This document shows, in pieces, positions 11,177 through 24,570 of a stretch of DNA of 64,000 nucleotides. The stretch lies in NCBI GenBank assembly GCA_026261815.1, contig JAMPIT010000682.1:1808001-1872000 (forward strand), read 5' to 3'. Under the pieces are notes generated by a model. That model was not told where the DNA came from, did not search any database, and saw only the letters and a program-made list of their open reading frames with translations. Numbering within the stretch: position 1 is the stretch's first letter; each line of letters starts with the position of its first letter. The DNA is from Monarcha castaneiventris obscurior. Its lineage: Eukaryota; Chordata; Aves; Passeriformes; Monarchidae. The position numbers and the translations under genes were made by a program.

Positions 11177-14100
11177 TGATGTTTTGTTCAATCAGTCCAA
11201 TTATTAGGAGACAACCTGACCAGTTACTCAAAGAGTTAAACTTCCTGAGATCCACGGGCTTGGTAGGCAGCTTGAGTAAAAGTGATTTGCCTCTCCAAAG
11301 AGTTTTTCCAAGTTTTTGTGGTCCACAGGACAAAAAAAAAGTAGCGAGCAGTGGTGTGGGGGAGGTGATGCAGGCTGCTCAGGGTGGAATAAAGAGCTGC
11401 AGGTGGGTGAGGACTGGGAGTTGGGGCACTAGCCTCCAGTGCTGGAAAGCCAGGAGCTGCCTGCTGAGGGGTTTGAGTCTGGAGCTGTGTGGTTCCTTGG
11501 CTCCGGAAGAGTGAGCTCGCACAGGGGTGTCGGGAGTCCTGAGGGTGGTGGTGGCACTTCACATGGACATGGCAACAAAGCAAAGGGAGCAGTGAAGCAA
11601 AGGGGACAAGGATTAAAACCGAGCAAGACAGGGATTCGCTCTGTCTGAATCACCAGCTTGACGTCCAGGTCTGAACTATTATTTTGTAAATCTCAGGCAG
11701 CAAGCCTTGGCCCAGATGGGGCTCCTCCTGCCAGCCCCATTTGTAGCGTGGGAGGCTCAGAGAGCAGAGCTGTCCTGTTTCCTCCTCTAATTCCTGGGTG
11801 CTGTTCCTTTGGCCTCTGGACTGTGTGAGGAGGCCGGGTGGTGGATGGAGCTGAGCCAGGATGAGGCCAGGGAAGGCAGAGGCATAGGCATGGGGACAGT
11901 GTAGGGTGGGAAGGCGTGCCAGACAGTGGCTCTGGTGACAAATACAAGAGCCAGCCCTGCACTGTTGACACATCTTGATTCCAGAGGAAGGCAAGGAAAA
12001 GTACTTCAGGAAAGCCCCTCTTCCATATGAGGTCTCCTCCTACCACTTCTCCTGAGGTGGGACATGATCCTGTCCTGTGCTAAGAGGGATCATCCACACA
12101 GGTTGAAGGGGAAAGGAAGGACAGGCAGGATAGCTGTTACACCAACCAGAGAAAAACTGGTGGAGTTCAGTAAGTGCTTTCTAATTTTGGTCCTTCACAA
12201 AAACAGATCCAAAGGATGTAAGGGGGAGATTTTCAAAAGCCACGAGTTTCAGCCTAGCTTTGGTCTCACTGCAGCCAGCAGGAATTTTACTCCTGATTAC
12301 CAACGGGAACAGAATAAAGTCAGGAGTGAGCAAACCCCACCTTTACAGAGCAGCATTGTTCGTTCCCTCCAGAGCTGAGCAGAGGCATGTTTCTGACGAT
12401 CAGCAAAAAGCCTGCATTTAATATCAGCCGGAGCGGGGAGAGTGCTAGAAACCTCAGAGACACCCTGGGATGTCACACCGAAACAGGAGGCTGCGCTGAG
12501 CCGGGGATGAAAAGACGAACCGGGCAAAGGCAGCCTTCACATGGACACTGACAAAGACAGGAGGAGGGAAAGAGGGAGCAGGGAAGCTCGGGGAACAAAA
12601 GGGCGGACTCTGCTCTTACCCAGGCTGACACAAACGCTGCTGTAGTTGAGCTGAGTGTACCACCCCCAGAGCTAACCTGGGGCAGGACGGGAGCATTTTG
12701 CCTCTTCTGTTTATCACAGGCGAACGTCCTCACACTACAGGTGTGGGGATCTGGGCAGCACAGACCTGGGGGCAGCAAATGAGGAAAGAGAAAACAAAAA
12801 CCAAGAAGTCCCCGTCGCCAAACCAAAAGGATGACATCAGTAAAACCAAGTTGTTCGCACCCTGAAACGACAGTGACACTGTCTGACTTCACCTCTATTT
12901 CTATAAGGTGCCCGCAATCATCATCCTTGAGATTGTTACCCCCAAGACCAACACTGAAGAGTGATTTAAAGAAATACATTCTGGAGAAGAAAATGCACTG
13001 CTTGCCTCTTTCTTCTATATTTGTAGTGGTGAATGGACCTCTAGTGGCAACAACAAAAATCTCCGATCAAGTAGAAAGAAGTTTTGCTTAAGGGAATATG
13101 GTGTAGGTAGAAACTATCTGAACAAAGTTCAGAATGAAGAACAGGTACCAGTAATCAGACACAAGGTTTTTACTTGTGAATAGCAAAGGCCATAATTATC
13201 TATATATGCTGTTAACTGTGTAGTGGTCTTTGCTGGTTTTGCTGGAGCAAATAATAGTATTATCAGTGAAAAACAACAAAAAATTCCTCCTCGTAGCTGC
13301 AATTTATTTCAAGTGATTTTTAAACTAAATCATGCATTAGCTTTTTTTTTTTTTTGTGCAGTTGAATTGAGATTAGCTTTTCTTCCTAAAGCCTCAGTTT
13401 TTTCCTTTGAAATATGAAAGAGTTTGAAACATTGCAGAAGATCAGTAGAGACTCAAGTTATAACCACGACAGTGGGACAGCACTGCAGACTTGCCCAGCT
13501 GAAAGGTTTTGTGTGCCTTACAAACTCAGATGAATGCAGTGGGGGAAGGTTGAGATCAAAATCTAAATTAAAACACTTTTTCCTCCAGCTAGTTTTCTTG
13601 CCTATCATTGCAGTTACCCGTGAGCTTCTCATTAGGAATGGGATCGGCCCATGAATTCATGGCACTTTGAAGATATGCATTTTATGTGTTCTATCCAAAA
13701 GAGAATCAGAAATTTAATATCCTAAATCCTGTTAATTTTCAATAAGTCATTAGGTTTCCAAGACCTTAAGTTAGATTTGAAAATTACAGCGAGGCAGCTG
13801 AGATCTTATGGTTGAACCTCCAGCCAACAAAACCCACCATTTTACAAGTGTGAAGAAACAGAGGTGTTAAAAAACCACTGTTACAGCAGGGGCTTGTGGG
13901 GACTATGAAGAGAAGGCAGCATGAGAAGCAAATACAAAGAAAAGATGGGGAAAGATAATGTAAAAGAAATGTAAATACAACCGTATATACACATACTTGT
14001 ACTCTAAATAAAAGCATCCATTTGTGCCTATTTGGGCATAGGCCAAGGCACGTTGTCCATCACTAATATGAATCACAGACTTCAGTTTTGCTTAAAAACT

Positions 14101-16479
14101 GCATTTTATGATCAGGTTCCAAACTGCCTCACACCTATTACCAATGAAAACCTTGTGCACGGGGCTCTCTAACCCTTGGTGGTGTCTTCACAAGTGACTT
14201 GAACCTGTCACCCCACCCTGCTTGTTAATGGCACTGGAGCAGGGTGGAGCAAGGACTCAGGTCCCCAGGGCTCTGTAGACAATGGAACAGAGGAGTTTGA
14301 ACCACTCTTCCTCCAGATTCCCTTCCTCAAGGCCCCTGTCTGGGTTTCTGGCATCTTCTTCTCTTCGGCTACAAGGTCGTGTATTGTCAGAGGTTTTATT
14401 TCTGGTATTGACCTCAAAAACCAGATCCCTGCCTGAAATAAGGCTCCTTTGTGCTACCAGAGAAGGATAGGCCCAGTTTACTGAATGAGATGTTGTGAGG
14501 GGTCCTACTGCAGCTCAGCTCTGCACAATGCTCCTGTGCCTCCACAGCAGGGTCTGAGTTCCTCACGCTTTCCTTCTCCTTTCGTTTTCATTGGAATGGG
14601 GCAAGGGCAATATTCCTTTTCTTCTCAGATGAGGAACTGCTGGACCAAAGAACCAAACAACCTCATGTGAAACACCCACAGGAGGAGCAAAGAGATGAGT
14701 TGAGACGTTGGGTCTGTCCTGCTTCCCCAGTGCCACCATCCTGTCCAGCACTCACCCCGGGAAGAGGCAGACATGGGTCACCCACCTGCAGCATCAGCAC
14801 CTCCTCTTGCAGCAGGATTTTTTGACCACCCACGGTTCTTCTGGAACCATTATTTGCATGCTTGAATTGCAGACACAGTCCTGCAGAATGTCCTTTCACA
14901 AGAGTGGAGCTTTGATAGTGGTGCCTCTGTCCATGCCCAGTGAAGTGCCTGAGCTGGATCTCTCTTGGCATGGGAAGCAGCACTGAAAGTGGGCAAGTGT
15001 CCAGCTCTGCAAGTGCTATTGGTTCATTTCATCTGGCTGCAGACACAGGGAGTCAGTCTACACTTTCATTTCAGGTTGACTTTGCAGCTTGTACATCATG
15101 TTCTCTCCCAGGGAATATTCTGGGGGCAGAGGGAGCAGCACCAAAGAACAGGCGCCCCAGCTCAGCTCCAGCAACATACTGCTCCTCTCTTGGGCGTGGC
15201 TTTCCCTTTTTTTGGCCCGTTTTCACTACTCACACAGCACGAAGGGGTGGCAGTGAAGCGTGGCTGCCCTGTTCTTAGAGACACGGGGCTTCCTGTGTGT
15301 CAGAGTTCCACCTCTTCCTCCTCTCTGTTGAGGGTTGACTCAGGGAGGAAATGTCTGCATTCATGGGGTGGCTGGAGGTGGCTGCTCTTCCTCTTTGCCT
15401 TGATTTTAACTGTGTCACTGTTGACTAAACAACACACAGAGGTGGCCCTGGAACAGAAAATGTGGCCCCATCCTGTTCGGCCCATCCAAAGTGCTCCCTT
15501 TCCCTGGAAGAGCTCGAAGCTTGGAGAGGAGGGGCTAGGTGGACCACCCCCCTCCCGCCCCAACACCCAGGAAAGGCTCTTTCTCAGAGGGGCTGAGAGA
15601 CACATCGGGGTGGTTCTGGGGCTGCTCACACTCCTGCTGCTGTTGCTTTGCAGAGGGAAGGGTTTTGATGGATATGGTGCAGGATGAGTGCTCGTTTCTT
15701 GGCGTCTCAAAGCTGCTATGAGCCAAGGTGCTCTGCCTGGGGGGAGCTCATACCTGCCACCCCATCAATGAAAACACAAAACCTACTCAACCAGAGCAGC
15801 TTCAAATGCAACTTACTAGGAAATAACTTTTTTAGGAGAGAGTGCTCAAGCAACAGGAACCCAACTTTTGGTCCGTCACAGCCGAAAGATCACATTGTCA
15901 TTTCTCATGCCTCTTCTCAAAACTCTTCGTGCTTATGTGTGTACTTTTGAAATTGAAGGCTCATCTGAAGGTAAATGTTCTTGTTCAAGCCTAAAGATTT
16001 GCTTGTCTCCAAAGGAGTTGTTTTTTCCCACTACTTTTTGTTTTATAAGGGAACAATAAAACAACAACGAACACCAAAAAAAGCTCCACCAAACAATAGC
16101 TGTAAAAATTGTCACATGGCCAGAACTAAAACAAGTGTAAAGACTTATTTTTACAAAGTTCCAGGCTTATTAATCTCTGAAATTGGTAAGACCCTGCCAG
16201 TTGCAGCATCTCTTGTCCTCTCCCTGTCTTTCACCACACACCTTCTTGGCACATACTAAAATACACAGCGGAGAGATGCAGATTCAACAGCACTGAAGTG
16301 ATGTAGGAGGATAAGCCCCACTGAATGTCAGTGGCAGCTCAGAAACCAAAGCCTTCCTCAGTGTTTTTTTTTTTTTTTTAAACTCAATTTAAATCTGCAG
16401 CTAAATGTTGTTTGTGAAGCTTATGTGGCCCTCCACTCTTCAGGAATGCAGCTGTGACTAAATGAGACAATCACCCCTC

Positions 16480-17060
16480 CTCTTCACCATGTGAATTTTG
16501 TCTGCTACTCAGTGCATGTCACCATCACCATCATTGTGGGGGTGGTGGTGTCAGATACATCACCAGATGCATTCCGATCTCCAAACTGGGCTTCTCAGGC
16601 CTGTCCGTGTTCTATCCATGTTGTTCAGACATGTTATGAGGAAATGATCAAAGAGGTCACCAAAATCCTGACGGAAAACATCCTGTTTTGTATCTGTTTG
16701 CTGATAAAGGTTTGCTAAACCCTCTGGTGTTAATAAGCTATTAAAAACCATGTTTGCACTGTAATAATAATTAAAATATCACCAGTGGGAATCTGACCCT
16801 GTGTGTACAAAGCCTTGTATGACAATTAATGTAGCAGGGAGATGTGCTCCTAAAAACAATTAAGATATAATTGGATGAGTTGATCCAGAAAACATATGGT
16901 TTATTTATAAGGAGGCAGAGGTGGAAGAAGCAGCCACTTTCAACGTGGCACAAATTAGAGCACGAGAAGAGACTACATTGTGGCACTCTAATTGATTGAA
17001 CTATTTAACATCTATATTTAATTTAGTTTTTATCACGGGGAGAAAACCACCCAATTACAT
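16480..17060 (+). other. Candidate conserved non-coding block, homeodomain-site rich
   Basis: This AT-rich, repeat-free stretch has many TAAT/ATTA cores (AATAATAATTAAAATATC, GACAATTAATG, CAATTAAGATATAATTGG, CTAATTGATTG). No coding potential is seen. Conservation is a guess from composition only. Confidence 0.25.
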
Positions 17061-17660
17061 GATTTCACAGCCTCATTTTCACCTTCACAACTCCTTATGT
17101 GGTCAGATGATGTCACCCTCAAGCAGATGATAGCAAAGCAACCCTTTGTTGCTTGTGTGCAAGGATGCCACCACTGCCTCCTTTCTCTTTGTGTGGCTTT
17201 CTTTGCGTGGGATCGGCTTCTCCTGTCTCTGAAATAAGTTAACACAACTCAGATCTCATCACGTGGTGGCAGGGGCATGGTTTGGCAGCACACAAGAGCT
17301 GTTGAAGATCACACAAAAGATGCCTGGGGGACAGCCAGCTACTAGATTACACACTAAGCCTTCCTCCCCTCTGCCCGGCCAAAAGTTGTCTCCGAAAAGC
17401 TGACAGGAAGAATAGGCTGGGGATTAACCTGCTCTTCTGGGGGAGAACCAATTTCATCTCCTTTGGTCTGCTGTAGGCATCTCCCCTGACCAAGGGCTGG
17501 ATTCAATGACTGCCTCCTGCACTGCCTGTTGGCTGTAAAGTGAGATGGTCATGAAACCCAAAGCTGGGCTAGGTTTCATCTAGGTCCATGACGTGTCTCT
17601 TTCTTATTTGAGAAATAAAAGGCAAAGCATTTCCCTCTTCCCATCTGTTTCTGAGATTTA

Positions 17661-17678
17661 AAAAAAAAAAAAAAAAAA
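17661..17678 (+). repeat. Poly(A) run
   Basis: This is an A run of about 18 nt followed by GGAAAG; no retroposed body is recognisable upstream. Confidence 0.9.
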
Positions 17679-19913
17679 GGAAAGAAAATCAAAACTCTCC
17701 ATAAACGCAGAGTAAGAATATGTTAAGTAAGGTCTCCAAGAGACTTTAGGTAATTTGTTTGAGGATTGGGTATGTCCTGGAAGAATGGGCAGGAGATCCA
17801 GTGAAAACACTTGCAGTTCCAGTGCTGGGAGGTGACTGACCTGGTGCAGAGGCAGTCCCAAACATGGCTGTAGAGTGAAAAAGTACTAGTCTTAAAAACC
17901 TCCCAGCTGTGTTTGGACCTCTTAGAGTTAAGAATAGTCTTTTCTTTTGGGCTTGGGGGTTATCCAAAATAGGGCAACACCATCAAGACTGTAAGAGCAT
18001 TCCTGCCCTTGCAAGAGAAGCAGCAAACAAACAGTGCCCCAAATCCCACAGCAAAGAGTGGGCTGGAAAGTAAAGGCAGCAAGCACTGAGAAGTCCAGGA
18101 TGAGCTCACAACACCTAGAGATGTTCGTGATGGGCAGAAAATACCTGGTTCAAAGAAATCCCTTCCTCTTTGGCATCCTTTCCCTAGCAGGAAAATAAAC
18201 CAGCACTATGAGAGGTTGGGTCCACACCAGTGTGGTGGGGTGGTGCTCTCCACCCCAGTCAATTTGTGTCAACACTGCTCTGTGCTGGAAACCACTGGAA
18301 GAGGCAAAGCTTCACTCAGATTGTGCTGATTTTGGCTGCCTGGTGCCTCCTGACGCCTGACTCGGTATCAGGAGAGCAGCCAGAGGTGTGGACAGTGCAG
18401 CATTTTCCTGTTGGGCACGTCAGCTTCTCCTCACTGAGTCTCGGCAGCTTCCCCGTCAGCAGCAGCACATCCTGTCTCAATCCTTAAGAAAACTTTGGAT
18501 TACTGCAAACAAAACGTTAGGTAGAGTCTATTTGTCCTTCCTGTGTCTTTAGCCACTTCTTCCAGCTGCACTGGGTGTGATACAGGGAAGTTATGAAGAC
18601 TTAGCCATGCTGGCACCAAACAGGTTCCCAAGAAACAACAGCATTTACAGCTGCAGTGCAGTTTTTCCAGCCTGGAAACTGTTGTAAAGGGCAGAAATCT
18701 TCCCTACATGCTTTCCAAGGGTGGCTATTTATGAGCCCAGTAGAAACAAATTCCAGCATTCTCCAAAGCTGGGACTCTCGAAACACACCTGAACACATGC
18801 AAAATGCACTTAATTAAGTCAGTATCCCGTTGGAAATCACTTAACTGCTTAAGGGGCTTAATTGCTGCTGCACGAGGAAGAAAATTCTAAAATGAAATGT
18901 ATACTTTGGAGCTGAATCAGCCTCACAATTTCAGACAAGCTGTATTTACAACTCAGTGCATTCTGTTAAAAAGGTGAGATAAAACACAGGTACCACAACT
19001 AAAAAAGTTCTGAACCCTAGCAAACTTATTTCAAGTGCTGAAAAAGTTGGAGTTTTCTTATATAACAAAGAAGCAGCTAAAAGAATCAGTAATAAATAGG
19101 TGTCTTAGCCCGTATCTTTGGCTGGTAGAACATGCAGACACATCCATTATCACCTTTTCTCTTTTTATATGAGCCCTTCCACCTCTGGCTGTTGCAGAAA
19201 GAACGGATTCAAGAATCAGAGGAATTCACAGGAGCAGCTGGGAACACAGAGCCCTGCATTTTGGGTATGAAATACCCGTGGGTAACAGATAGTCTTGGGC
19301 AGTCTGTGTAATTGCTGGTGAGTGTTATAGGAAGTTTTGGACCACTGTCAAGTAGTAAAAGAAAGTGAAGCAGTAATACTTTTTTAAAGTTCTGTCCCTT
19401 TTCAATGCCGAGGAGTGAGTCACCGCAGTCTGGCAGCCTGTGAAAGTCACATTCCTGGTTATATTACTTGGTGAAGAAGAGATTCCTGATGTCTTTCCCG
19501 AGTTTGGTGAGAGCCAAAGCCAGCGTGAAACCTCAGCCATTAACCAGATCAGCCTCCAAACTCTCCCTGCTTTCCCTACTCGTATCTCTGACGTCTCAAA
19601 TTGCATTTTCCTGCATGGAAATAACAACATTTCTCTGTGTGCTTCCTTTTAGGGAGACATTATTCAGTGAAGCAGAGTTTACCTGGGCATAACAAAAAGT
19701 CAATTTGCAACGATATTCAGATAAAGACCGCATTCAACATTTTTTATTCAATATTTTTATTGATTTGAGGGACTTGAAAGTCTGTTCATTAGTTTGTAGA
19801 CCGCAAGTGAGAGGCCTGTGAGCTTTGAAAAACAGGCTGAGGAACTCAATCTGATCCTGACAGAGTAGGAAACTAACCTGAGTAAAGGATTAAGAAAGTA
19901 AATTAATCATCTC

Positions 19914-19932
19914 AAAAAAAAAAAAAAAAAAA
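19914..19932 (+). repeat. Poly(A) run
   Basis: This is an A run of about 19 nt followed by TAAAG; no retroposed body is recognisable upstream. Confidence 0.9.
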
Positions 19933-20154
19933 ATAAAGACAATCTGGAAGGAATAGTCAATTGGACAAATACAGTACAAAAATATCTGGGGGTTATGGCT
20001 GGTCACAAATTACATGTAAGCCAAGAGTGATACAGACAATTTATGCCTGGATGCAGGACATCTGAAGTCATCCTTCTACTTCTTCACACTGCTAAGGTTC
20101 TGTGTGTATTTACCTATTTGGTCATTTTTGGGGCATCAAATCAGAAAAATGTGG

Positions 20155-20570
20155 GTCTATTGCAGTAAATGCAGAGGAGGGCAACAGTGAGGTTGAGAGG
20201 CTGGGAGTCCTGACCTGCAAAGACAGAAAAGCCTTGGTGATTGTCCAGCTCAGAGGACAGCAAAGGGAGGTATGAGAGGTGTCCTCAGGGGTTCCTCAGC
20301 TGCTCTGAGGAAGAATGGAATAACCTGCCTGCCTTTTCCATTGCAGATGGGAGATGAAATTGTGCTGTCGATTGCAGGGAAAGGTCATTAGCTCCAGCTT
20401 CAGGAAACAAAACATCCAGGCAGCAGGAACAGCTGAGCCCGAGGGCATCGGTATCACACCTCCACCTCTGGAGAGATTAAAGAAGAGATTAGACAAACAC
20501 CCATCTTGAATAACCAGCCTTGGGGCATGGAGATGGAGCAGAGATCTCTTCCAGGCCTGTTCTCTGGTTT
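20155..20570 (+). mobile_element. Possible ancient CR1 fragment
   Basis: Pieces such as GAGAGATTAAAGAAGAGATT followed by AGACAAACACCCATC, and the purine-rich GGGCATGGAGATGGAGCAGA, are placed as in the 3' end of older CR1 subfamilies. The intervening sequence is heavily diverged, so the call is tentative. Confidence 0.45.
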
Positions 20571-22256
20571 CCTGTTTGCCAATTGACTTTTTAGATAAAG
20601 CACCTCCATCAGAGGATTATTTTACTCTTCTGCTGTGTGAATGGGTTGCTGATGCTCAAATTCACTCCCTCCATTTTCCTCAGGCTCGTTTGTGCATTTG
20701 ACATTGCAGAGAGCCCCGGAGCAGGGTTTCCTGGCTGTGTGATCGCTGTGATCATGTCCCTTGCTTATCCCTGAGTTGCCACAGCTCAGCTGGTACCAGG
20801 TTGTCTCCTTCAGCCATGGCTGCCCATGTGCTTGAGCCCCAACAATCCTCCCCAGCTCTGTTTACTCAAAAAGAACCTGAGAACCTTGGGGAAAATACAC
20901 TTTTGGAAAGATCGCACTCCTCTCAGCCCTTTGGTGTTGAAGGTCTGCATGGAAGCAGAACGATTAATTCCACTTATATTAATTTCTAATTAATGAGGCT
21001 TTATTACCCTCCCTGAGAATCCTCACATGATTCAGCTCCTACTCCCAGTTCTTGTGAATTCAGTAACTGGGAGTGCCCAGCTTGGAAATCAGTGGCTTGC
21101 TTGCCAATTTGAGGGAAATCAGTGTGAAATCAGCATTTTGAAGCCCTGTAGATTGTGTTCCCGCAATGGCTCGTTTCCTCTGTGCTGGGCGTTCAGATGC
21201 AAGACCACAAAAGCCAATTTAGATAAGAAGGAACTTTGCAGCAGGGCCTTGTGATAAAAGCATCCAGAAAGCAGGGCTGGGGAGGCAAGAACTGAGTCAG
21301 AAGGGGGAGGGGGTGGGGGGAATTTCCTGTTTTACACACACAAAACAAAATAGCAGCTGGAAACCCACAGACCCGTATCTCTTACCCCAAAGCTGATAAT
21401 CACTTTTCCTGCTCTTTGAGCAACAGGAGGGAGGCACACACACATGATATGGAAGGATGGCAAACCATGAACCCGTCCAAAGACACTGCTCTTAACAGAA
21501 TGACACCTGTCCACTTCAGTAGCAGCGGTGTTTTTAAGGACTTTATTGGAATTGTGGCAATTGCCACAAACTTCTGTTCACTCCATCAGTCTGGGTGGAT
21601 AAGGGCCCACATCCTCTGCTGCTGTCCAAAACCATGATTGTCTACACAGATACGCTTCCCCAAAACAAAGCTTAGCTGCCTGCCAGCAAAGTTCCTTCAC
21701 TCTAATTTTGGACTGGAGATAGGAGAAACATTCCCAACAATGTTGCTGTGGCACTTGGATCAAAATCAGCATTATCAGGGGGGTGGAACAAGGAATTAAA
21801 CAGCTTTTTTTCCTAGAATTTCTTCTTTCTCCTTATCTCTTCGCCTCACAGCCTGAAAAAGTTATAATATCTTTGGGTTTGGTATGGCTTGGGATTTTTA
21901 AGAAAAAGATAGACAGGGGGGAAAAAAAAAAACCTCCAAACCACCAGCCTGGAAAGCACAGCAAACCTTCTGCTTTGGGATTTTCTTCAGAAAAAAGTGG
22001 TTTGCAGGAAACCACCTTACTCAGTTCAGAAAAGCATGCAGCAGCTCCTCCTTTCCCTTCAGCTGCAGCATTCCTCCTGGCTGATTGTTGTCACACGTAA
22101 AGCAGCAACCAAGGACAACCCCAAAAGTGTTTGGGTTTTTTTTTTTTTTCCCCTAAGGGTTTCAAGGCTTTGAGGTTCTCCTTGCACCACGTTCCGTGCC
22201 ATCACTGTTACTTCACTTCTCTGGAAATAGCACCTGCCAGCCTCAACCATTTTGGT

Positions 22257-22294
22257 AGATGTTGTGCAAACATACAGATGTTGTGCAAACACAC
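22257..22294 (+). repeat. 19-bp tandem duplication
   Basis: The unit AGATGTTGTGCAAACATAC is followed directly by AGATGTTGTGCAAACACAC. Confidence 0.85.
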
Positions 22295-24551
22295 AGGTCC
22301 ATTTGCACTGCCCTGCATGTCAGCTCCTGAGACCTTCCATTATTGTTGGGACTTATTTGCAGAGCTGGTGAGTGTTCCTGTGCTAGCTGCCTTTCAAACA
22401 CCCTTGTCTCAGCCAGATCTCTCAGAGAGCTTCTGGAAGTCTAAGCAAGCCAAGGCTTGGTGGAATCTCTCTCTTCAAACTGTCATATTCCCTGAGAGAA
22501 TGTTTTTGGGTCTTTTCCTTGCCTCTGGGCTGCCCCTTTTCAGAACTGGAGGCACAAACGCAGATAGATGAGGAGAGCTCAGTTCTTTCTGAGCACTTGC
22601 CCATCAGCGTGTCGTTTATATTCCCCTCACTTTTAGAAACCCTTCTCAGGGCTTTGTTTGCTTTTCAACTGCTGCCAAACATTGTCCAGATGGTCTTAAT
22701 GTCACATCACTGTAGGTCTTTTATTTCCTAGTCTGTGCCCTGTTTTGTCCTTCCTTCCAAGCCAATGTCTCTAAGACTATTTTTGGCCCCTTACTTCATT
22801 TCCCCTCCCTTCTGTCCATCAAGCTGGGTGAGTCACACTCATCTGTCCAGGAAACCTCATCTATTACCCCAATTGTTGTGGACTGAAAGGAGGAGAAGAA
22901 CAGTCATCTCCAGATGACATTGTTTATGCCACCCCAAAGTAGCTCACCAAGGGTTTGGGTACTTAATACCAAGCAGTGACTCCACACACACACAAAAGGC
23001 TGCCCTAGCAGCGCTGACTGAACCTTCAGGAATGTGCTTTGGAGAGGGAGCATCCTGCCAGGAGCCTGCAGTTATCACATGCCAGTGTGTTTTTTAACAG
23101 CACCAGGAGATCCAATTCTCACCTATACACGCGTGCAGAAGGAACCCACGGATGCCAGCAGAGAGGTCCAAGCACAAACACTGGGCTCAGATTCAGCTTC
23201 TCGTGCAAAAAGAAAGATGCACACAATCCTTGGGTCTTAAATTCAGACAAATGGATGCTTTTCTTCAGCGTTTTCCTCACCAGTGTGATCACTAGAGACC
23301 TTCATTTCCCCCCTGAGTTTTTCTCTTGTGTGACAAGCAAGTATCTGCTCTGAGTTTAACTTCATCACAATGAGCCCTTTTCCATTCCTTCAGTCCCATT
23401 CTCAGGGAAGAAACCTTTTCTGACTTCCACCAATGCCTTCCAAATTCTGAGGGAAAAATTCCAATTTTCCCAAGGCTGTTGGTTTCATCATTGTCCTTAG
23501 TTTTCATGCTCTCCTGCCTGCTCAGTTTTAAAACCTGATCCTGGCCAAACATCACATTCCTCCAGAACAGGTAGCCCTTCCTCTCCAATGTAACCATCAA
23601 TATCAACAAACATGAAGGAAAATAAATCATCTAAGCCTCAAGGAACAGCTACTCCTGCCCTTCAGAGGCAGAGTAGAGGAAACATTTGGGTTTTGGAAAC
23701 AAGGCTGTGCAGGGTGGCAAGGTAAAACTGTAGACCCCTTTCCAACCCTCGGTTTAACACCACTCATTTGTGAAAGGAGTGGGAAGCATTTCTGATTTTA
23801 AAAATAATAAAAGAAAAGGACTTGGCTGACAGCATCTCAGGAGTCCCCACACTGTGTTCAATTAATCAGATTTTGTGAGACACTGATGCAAATTATCACA
23901 TTGCTTGCCTACCAGTGCAGGTAAAATCCCTTCTAATGCCAGAGAAATAACTCTGGAACCACACACCAGCAGTTTCTAGGAGGTGAACTTGGTGTTTTCT
24001 CTCCCATCCAGGTCCAGGGTTATGAAAGCACTGCAGAACTTTCCATGGGGGGCCTTTGTTTGCTTACCAACTTGTGCAGCAAAAAGTGCACCAACCAGCA
24101 AGTTAACAAGGTAGCAAGGTGCTGAGGGTCATAAGGTGTGCATACAAATTAATTTTGGGAAGGAAGGAAGTTTTCCTTTTCCATGAAAAAAAAAAAGAAA
24201 AAGAGAAGAAGAAATCTAGTTCACAGAAACTCCAGGTCGACCTCATTTTTTTTCCTAAATGCACACAATTCCAAAAAATCAAAAGCACCTGCAATCATTC
24301 AACACCTCTGTGAAATCAGGGCAAATCTTGGGCTTTTCTTATTTTCCAGAGTAATATAATACAGCAAGTTCAAACCAAAAGATCCTTCCCAGGCTGCCTA
24401 GTAATCTCCTGAGAGCCATTCCATACATCCTAACACAATGCTGTCAGCTGGATGATGGGATTAAATAGCATCCAGGTTAAAGCCAATGCAATCCAGAGAA
24501 CAATGATTTCAAGCTCAGCAGTCTGGGAAGTGGAATGTATGGCGTTCCTCC

Positions 24552-24570
24552 TTTTTTTTTTTTTTTTTTT
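24552..24570 (+). repeat. Poly(T) run
   Basis: This is a 19-nt T run in otherwise unique intergenic sequence. Confidence 0.95.

Larger units (their letters stand above)
10106..20154. other. Intergenic, simple repeats and candidate regulatory block
   Basis: This interval contains the GGAAAA microsatellite, the 14-bp triple repeat, poly(A) runs and the AT-rich block at 16480-17060. The longest open frame of the window (14965-15687, 240 codons) lies here without recognisable homology. Confidence 0.65.
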
